Shown here piece by piece: positions 60,315 to 64,000 of a stretch of DNA of 64,000 bases. The stretch lies in the NCBI RefSeq assembly GCF_009817885.1, contig NZ_CP041764.1:2418001-2482000 (forward strand), read 5' to 3'. Source of the DNA: Serratia rhizosphaerae. GTDB taxonomy: Bacteria; Pseudomonadota; Gammaproteobacteria; Enterobacterales; Enterobacteriaceae. A program made the position numbers and the translations under genes. The notes under the pieces are model-generated. The model was not told where the DNA came from. It made no database searches and was given only the letters and a program-made list of their open reading frames with translations. Position 1 is the first letter of the stretch; every line of letters starts with the position of its first letter.

Positions 60315-60518
60315 ATGTCTGTAACACGTAAGCGTTTTATCGCCGGTGCGGTTTGCCCGAGCTGTAATGCGATGGATACGCTGGCCGTCTGGCGCGAAGA
60401 TCAGGTTGAGGTGGTGGAGTGCGTGAAGTGCGGTCATCATCAGCGTCAGACGGAACAACAGGTGGAAAAACACGTGCGTCCGCAGGAGCAGGTAATCGGT
60501 ATTTTCCATCCGGAATAG
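60315..60518 (+). CDS. yheV: Small zinc-ribbon protein YheV
   Basis: A 67-residue protein with a zinc-ribbon: C14-x2-C17 (AVCPSC) and C36-x2-C39 (VECVKC). Function unknown. The start MSVTRKRF is supported by GGGAG; a GTG five codons earlier is the alternative. It is in the kefG-kefB-yheV cluster as in E. coli. Confidence 0.93.
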   Translation: MSVTRKRFIAGAVCPSCNAMDTLAVWREDQVEVVECVKCGHHQRQTEQQVEKHVRPQEQVIGIFHPE

Positions 60519-60643
60519 CGTTGTTTGCCGCGATTTTTTATGCTGGAGGGTACAGCGGAGTAGATTTCCGTTACAATCTACCCGTTAGAGTTGCTGTCGG
60601 CCCAGGCTGGCGCAGCTGAAAGTATCCAACGGTAGGAGATATC

Positions 60644-61228
60644 ATGAAAGTAGCAAAAGACTCGGTAGTCAGCCTGGCTTACCAAGTACGTACAGAAGAC
60701 GGTGTTTTGGTTGATGAGTCTCCGGTGAGTGCACCGCTGGACTATCTGCACGGGCATGGTTCTCTGATTGCAGGTCTGGAAAAAGCGCTCGAAGGCCATG
60801 CGGTGGGCGATCGTTTCGACGTTCACGTTGGCGCTAACGAAGCCTACGGCAACTATGATGAAAACCTGGTGCAGCGCGTACCAAAAGACGTTTTCATGGG
60901 CGTTGACGAACTGCAGGTTGGCATGCGTTTCCTGGCTGATACCGATCAGGGGCCGGTTCCGGTTGAAATTACCGAAGTGGACGGCGACCACGTGGTGGTT
61001 GACGGCAACCACATGCTGGCGGGCCAGAACCTGAACTTCAACGTTGAAGTGGTGGCTATCCGTGAAGCAACGCCGGAAGAACTGGCTCACGGCCACGTTC
61101 ACGGTGAGCACGATCATCACCACGAGCACGGCGACGGCTGCTGCGGCGGTCACGACCACGACCATGGTCACGATCACGCTGAAGAGAAAAAAGGCGGCTG
61201 TGGCAACGGCGGTTGCGGCTGCCACTAA
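60644..61228 (+). CDS. slyD: FKBP-type peptidyl-prolyl isomerase/metallochaperone SlyD
   Basis: SlyD is a cytoplasmic FKBP isomerase, chaperone and nickel donor for hydrogenase. The 194-residue protein has an FKBP domain (MKVAKDSVVSLAYQVRTEDG, then LDYLHGHGSLIAGLEKAL) interrupted by the IF chaperone domain. A His/Cys-rich metal-binding tail from about residue 147 contains DHHHEHGDGCCGG and GGCGNGGCGCH. Length is near E. coli SlyD (196). A UUCG-loop terminator follows. GGAG precedes the ATG. Confidence 0.96.
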   Translation: MKVAKDSVVSLAYQVRTEDGVLVDESPVSAPLDYLHGHGSLIAGLEKALEGHAVGDRFDVHVGANEAYGNYDENLVQRVPKDVFMGVDELQVGMRFLADTDQGPVPVEITEVDGDHVVVDGNHMLAGQNLNFNVEVVAIREATPEELAHGHVHGEHDHHHEHGDGCCGGHDHDHGHDHAEEKKGGCGNGGCGCH

Positions 61229-61245
61229 GCGCAGCACGCTGCAGG

Positions 61246-61272
61246 AAAAGGTCGCTTCGGCGGCCTTTTTTT
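61246..61272 (+). terminator. Rho-independent terminator after slyD
   Basis: AAAAGGTCGC and GCGGCCTTTT form a 10-bp stem (one G-T pair) with the stable TTCG tetraloop, followed by seven T in total. It can also serve slyX on the other strand. Confidence 0.92.
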
Positions 61273-61292
61273 ATGCTCCTGCGGCGCAGCGG

Positions 61293-61520
61293 TTAATAAT
61301 GGGGAGGCGGCGTTTCTTCCGATTGCGAGGCGATCATGGAAGGCTGCGCGGCGCGCAGTTTATCGGTGAGCAGATGCAGGTGCTCACGCATTTTCAGCAG
61401 CTCCAGCTGCTGCTGAACAACCGTCTGGTTCAACTCTTCGATGGTGACTTCCTGAAAAGCCTGACGGCTTTCCAACTCTTCCAGCCGTTGTAACAGGCTT
61501 TCATTGCCGGCGTTGTGCAT
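61293..61520 (-). CDS. slyX: SlyX coiled-coil protein
   Basis: A 75-residue protein of unknown function, nearly all coiled coil (heptads through LLQRLEELESRQAFQEVTIE and LNQTVVQQQLELLKMREHL) with a proline-rich C terminus SEETPPPHY. It is convergent with slyD as in E. coli (72 residues). AGAGGT precedes the ATG. Confidence 0.93.
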   Translation of the reverse strand: MHNAGNESLLQRLEELESRQAFQEVTIEELNQTVVQQQLELLKMREHLHLLTDKLRAAQPSMIASQSEETPPPHY

Positions 61521-61846
61521 GGCGTGACCTCTGACACTGTTAAATCTTGATTGCTGGCGTTATGGTAACAGCTGCGGCGCGTTTTGCGCTGTGCTATTTA
61601 TCTGAGGCGGGGGGTAAAAACGGTCATGGCGGAGTGGTTTTATGCCATGGCGCCGCAGCGGGGCAAGAAAAGTCTGATTTATCATGCGGGTAAAAATGAG
61701 AGGAAACTTCTCTTTGAATACGAAGTCACACTTTGACTCGATTGGTTACCTGTGCGACTGTCTTGTTTTCTTGCAGCCCGCTATAGTAGCCCGGTTATCT
61801 TACTTAATGATTGTTTGGGGCACCGCTTCAGACACTGGAGAAATGG
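61521..61846. other. Divergent slyX-fkpA intergenic region (326 bp)
   Basis: No gene is supported. It contains the slyX promoter side and the sigma-E-like element at 61702-61730. Another AT-rich stretch near 61781-61810 may hold a second fkpA start. Confidence 0.5.
61702..61730 (+). promoter_or_regulatory. Candidate sigma-E promoter of fkpA
   Basis: GGAAACTT (61702-61709), a 16-bp spacer and TCACA (61726-61730) resemble the sigma-E elements GGAACTT and TCTGA/TCAAA. fkpA belongs to the sigma-E regulon in E. coli. The match is imperfect, and the leader would be about 110 bases. Confidence 0.45.
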
Positions 61847-62668
61847 ATGAAATCTTTGTTTAAAGTCACGCTTCTGGCAACCACCATGGCTTTTGCTTTG
61901 AATGCGACTCAGGCTATGGCCGCCGATGCGGCAAAACCTGCTGATGCCGCCGCGGCGCCAAGCACCGGCAAATTCAAGAACGATGACGAACAAGCGGCTT
62001 ACGCGCTGGGCGCGTCCCTGGGCCGTTACATGGACAACTCTCTCAAAGAGCAAGAGAAACTGGGTATCAAACTGGATAAAGACCAGCTGATCGCCGGCGT
62101 TCAGGACGCTTTCGCCAACAAGAGCAAGCTGAATGACGCGGATATTGAGAAAACCCTGCAGGGCTTCGAAGCGCGCGTGAAGTCTTCCGCTCAGGCGAAG
62201 ATGGAGCAGGACGCGAAAGAGAACGAAGAGAAAGGCGCGAAATACCGTGACACCTTCGCCAAAGAAAAAGGCGTGAAGAAAACGGAATCCGGCCTGCTGT
62301 ATCAGGTAGAGAAACCAGGTACCGGCAATGCGCCAAAAGACAGCGACACCGTGGTGGTGAACTACAAGGGCACCCTGATCGACGGTAAAGAGTTTGATAA
62401 CTCTTACACCCGCGGCGAGCCGCTGTCGTTCCGTCTGGACGGCGTTATCCCTGGCTGGACCGAAGGTCTGAAGCACATCAAGAAGGGCGGTAAAATCAAG
62501 CTGGTTATCCCACCGGCGCTGGCTTACGGTAAAACCGGCGTTCCTGGCATCCCGGCTAACTCCACCCTGGTGTTCGACGTTGAGCTGCTGGACGTGAAAG
62601 CCACGCCGAAAGCTGACGCCAAAGCAGAAAAACCTGCCGCTGCGGACGCTAAAGCGAAAGCTAAATAA
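61847..62668 (+). CDS. fkpA: Periplasmic FKBP isomerase/chaperone FkpA
   Basis: FkpA is a homodimeric periplasmic PPIase and chaperone. The 273-residue protein has a signal peptide (residues 1-26, MKSLFKVTLLATTMAFALNA, cleaved after AMA). An alpha-helical dimerisation domain (DEQAAYALGASLGRYM, then GFEARVKSSAQAKMEQD) is followed by an FKBP domain (DTVVVNYKGTLIDGKEFDNS, GVIPGWTEGL, LVIPPALAYG). An Ala/Lys-rich tail follows. GGAG precedes the ATG at 61847; an in-frame reading to 61811 would spoil the signal peptide. Confidence 0.96.
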   Translation: MKSLFKVTLLATTMAFALNATQAMAADAAKPADAAAAPSTGKFKNDDEQAAYALGASLGRYMDNSLKEQEKLGIKLDKDQLIAGVQDAFANKSKLNDADIEKTLQGFEARVKSSAQAKMEQDAKENEEKGAKYRDTFAKEKGVKKTESGLLYQVEKPGTGNAPKDSDTVVVNYKGTLIDGKEFDNSYTRGEPLSFRLDGVIPGWTEGLKHIKKGGKIKLVIPPALAYGKTGVPGIPANSTLVFDVELLDVKATPKADAKAEKPAAADAKAKAK

Positions 62669-62684
62669 GCGAATCCTGTGCGCC

Positions 62685-62715
62685 ACCGCCGCGATGATGT
62701 CGCGGCGGTTTTCGT
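62685..62715 (+). terminator. Rho-independent terminator after fkpA
   Basis: ACCGCCGCGA and TCGCGGCGGT form a 10-bp stem with a TGATG loop, followed by TTTCGTTT. Confidence 0.88.
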
Positions 62716-62981
62716 TTACTTCCCCGCCATCCTTGCCAATCTTGCCGCAACTTTATCTTCCTCCTCGGCCTGATCACTTGACGCCTGCCGGGCATGAGCT
62801 TAACGTCAATACCACGCGAAAATGAAAGGGTTTGGTTTCGGTCGTGCCGACCGGGATCGGATTCAGACAATTATGTCATGCGTCTGCCCCTTAGGGCGTG
62901 TATCTAAAACTGTTTTCGATCAATACGAGCTGTTTTAGCTGCGCCCCCTGGCACAGACGATTTATGAGGGTGGTATCTTCG
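62716..62981. other. fkpA-yheO intergenic region
   Basis: With the terminator, about 310 bp separate fkpA from yheO. Apart from a 6-bp CGGTCG/CGACCG hairpin near 62838 I see no defined element; the yheO promoter is presumably here. An open frame runs in from 62898 but only the part from 62982 has family similarity. Confidence 0.5.
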
Positions 62982-63704
62982 ATGTCTAATTCGCTTTTAT
63001 CCAGCGAAGCCGGCGAGCTTGATTTGCTCAATGAGCGTCCGTTTAACCAGACGGATTATGAAATCCTGAAGTCTTATGAGGCGGTGGTCGATGGTCTGGC
63101 GATGCTGATCGGCTCGCACTGCGAGATCGTGCTGCATTCGCTGGAAGATTTGAAATGCTCTGCGGTGCGTATCGCCAACGGTGAGCATACCGGCCGGCAG
63201 ATTGGTTCGCCGATTACTGATTTGGCGCTGCGTATGCTGCACGATATGGCCGGCGACGACAGCAGCGTGTCCAAGGCCTATTTCACCCGCGCCAAAAGCG
63301 GCGTGCTGATGAAATCCGTCACCATCGCCATTCGCAATCGCGAGCAGCGCGTGATCGGCCTGCTGTGCATCAATATGAACCTTGACGTGCCGTTCTCTCA
63401 GGTGATGCAAAGCTTTATGCCGCCGGAAACCCAGGAAATCGCCTCGTCGGTGAACTTCGCCTCGTCGGTGGACGATCTGGTGGCGCAGACGCTGGAGTTC
63501 ACCATTGAAGAGGTGAACGCCGACCGTAACGTGTCAAACAACGTCAAAAACCGGCAGGTGGTATTGAACCTGTACGAGAAGGGGATTTTTGATATCAAGG
63601 ATGCCATCAACCAGGTGGCTGACCGGCTGAATATCTCCAAACACACCGTGTATTTGTATATCCGCCAGTTTAAAAGCGGCGACCTGCTGGGTAATGAACG
63701 GTGA
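62982..63704 (+). CDS. yheO: YheO family helix-turn-helix protein
   Basis: A 240-residue protein of the YheO/DUF2087-like PAS-HTH family, close to E. coli YheO (240). It has an N-terminal PAS-like domain (YEAVVDGLAMLIGSHCEIVL) and a C-terminal helix-turn-helix (INQVADRLNISKHTVYLYIR). It is probably a DNA-binding regulator, but targets are unknown. The start MSNSLLSSEAGELD is supported by GAGGGTGG and homology; ATG at 62964 is possible. It overlaps tusD by one base, and this linkage is conserved. Confidence 0.93.
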   Translation: MSNSLLSSEAGELDLLNERPFNQTDYEILKSYEAVVDGLAMLIGSHCEIVLHSLEDLKCSAVRIANGEHTGRQIGSPITDLALRMLHDMAGDDSSVSKAYFTRAKSGVLMKSVTIAIRNREQRVIGLLCINMNLDVPFSQVMQSFMPPETQEIASSVNFASSVDDLVAQTLEFTIEEVNADRNVSNNVKNRQVVLNLYEKGIFDIKDAINQVADRLNISKHTVYLYIRQFKSGDLLGNER

Positions 63705-64000
63705 TGCTGAATTACTGCCTGTTAGTCACCGGGCCGGCCTACGGTACGCAGCAGGCCAGCAGCGCCTATCAGTTCGCGCTGGCGCTGATTGAGGCCGGAC
63801 ACCGGCTGAATAGCGTGTTTTTCTACCGCGAAGGGGTGTTGAATGCCAACCGGCTGACGTCGCCGGCCAGTGATGAGTTCGATCTGGTGCGCGCCTGGGC
63901 CGAGCTGGCGCAGCAGCATAACGTCGTGCTGAACGTCTGCGTGGCGGCGGCGTTGCGCCGTGGCGTTACCGACGAACATGAGGCGCGTGAGCAGGGACTG
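63704..64000 (+). CDS. tusD: Sulfurtransferase subunit TusD (partial, cut by window edge)
   Basis: The first 99 residues of TusD are visible. TusBCD relays sulfur from TusA to TusE for 2-thiouridine at the tRNA wobble base. The N terminus MLNYCLLVTGPAYGTQQASS is the DsrE-like fold start, and Cys79 in NVCVAAALRRG is the persulfide cysteine (Cys78 in E. coli). The ATG overlaps the yheO stop (TGATG). tusC and tusB should follow beyond the window. Confidence 0.95.
   Translation, partial: MLNYCLLVTGPAYGTQQASSAYQFALALIEAGHRLNSVFFYREGVLNANRLTSPASDEFDLVRAWAELAQQHNVVLNVCVAAALRRGVTDEHEAREQGL

Noticed and set aside
58872..60509. Long open frame antisense to kefB
   Set aside because: Gln/His/Arg-rich translation with no domain; it is a shadow of the kefB reading frame.
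61085..61228. His/Cys-rich end of slyD as a frameshift artefact
   Set aside because: A metal-binding tail of this composition is normal for SlyD.

Overview
The window is about 64 kb of high-GC enterobacterial chromosome. Gene order and near-identity to known enteric proteins (CRP, YheO, BtsS, CodA) point to the Yersiniaceae, most likely Serratia. That genus call is an inference from synteny and composition, not a database match. I saw no tRNA, rRNA, insertion sequence, prophage or CRISPR array.

The backbone follows the E. coli pckA to crp to slyD to tusD arc. From the left: a cut-off FitA/FitB-type toxin-antitoxin pair; pckA; hslO-hslR-yrfG-igaA; nudE and mrcA; the DNA-utilisation/pilus-assembly-like operon hofMNOPQ; the aroK-aroB-damX-dam-rpe-gph-trpS cluster; the nitrite reductase operon nirBDC-cysG, with an FNR box and a NarL/NarP-like site placed as in E. 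coli; tsgA; ppiA; pabA; argD; crp and yhfA; prkB-yheU-yheT; yheS; kefG-kefB-yheV; slyD, slyX, fkpA, yheO and the start of tusD.

Accessory blocks sit in the joints of this backbone. They are: codA between nirB and tsgA; a five-gene PTS/GH4 beta-glucoside operon with its own LacI repressor and a 22-bp palindromic operator between tsgA and ppiA; the pyruvate-sensing pair btsSR and the ATPase gene yjgR between ppiA and pabA; a LysR-MFS transporter-M20 peptidase locus between yhfA and prkB; and an 8.4-kb block between yheT and yheS. That last block carries a LysE-type exporter, a PhzF-like enzyme, the taurine operon tauABCD, and an NAD-salvage locus. In the NAD-salvage locus, nrtR is divergent from a PRPP-synthetase-like gene and nadV, and two matching inverted repeats lie between them.

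Functional themes are carbon-source switching (pckA, crp, btsSR, PTS operon), anaerobic nitrite use (nir), sulfur scavenging (tau), NAD salvage, envelope upkeep (mrcA, igaA, damX, fkpA, ppiA) and stress defence (hslO, hslR, kefGB). I found no clearly new system. The most informative targets are the NrtR-controlled NAD locus with a divergent PRPP synthetase and an eroded Nudix box, the LysR-MFS-M20 locus of unknown substrate, the toxin with a changed PIN motif, and the abutting gene ends that mark insertion borders.
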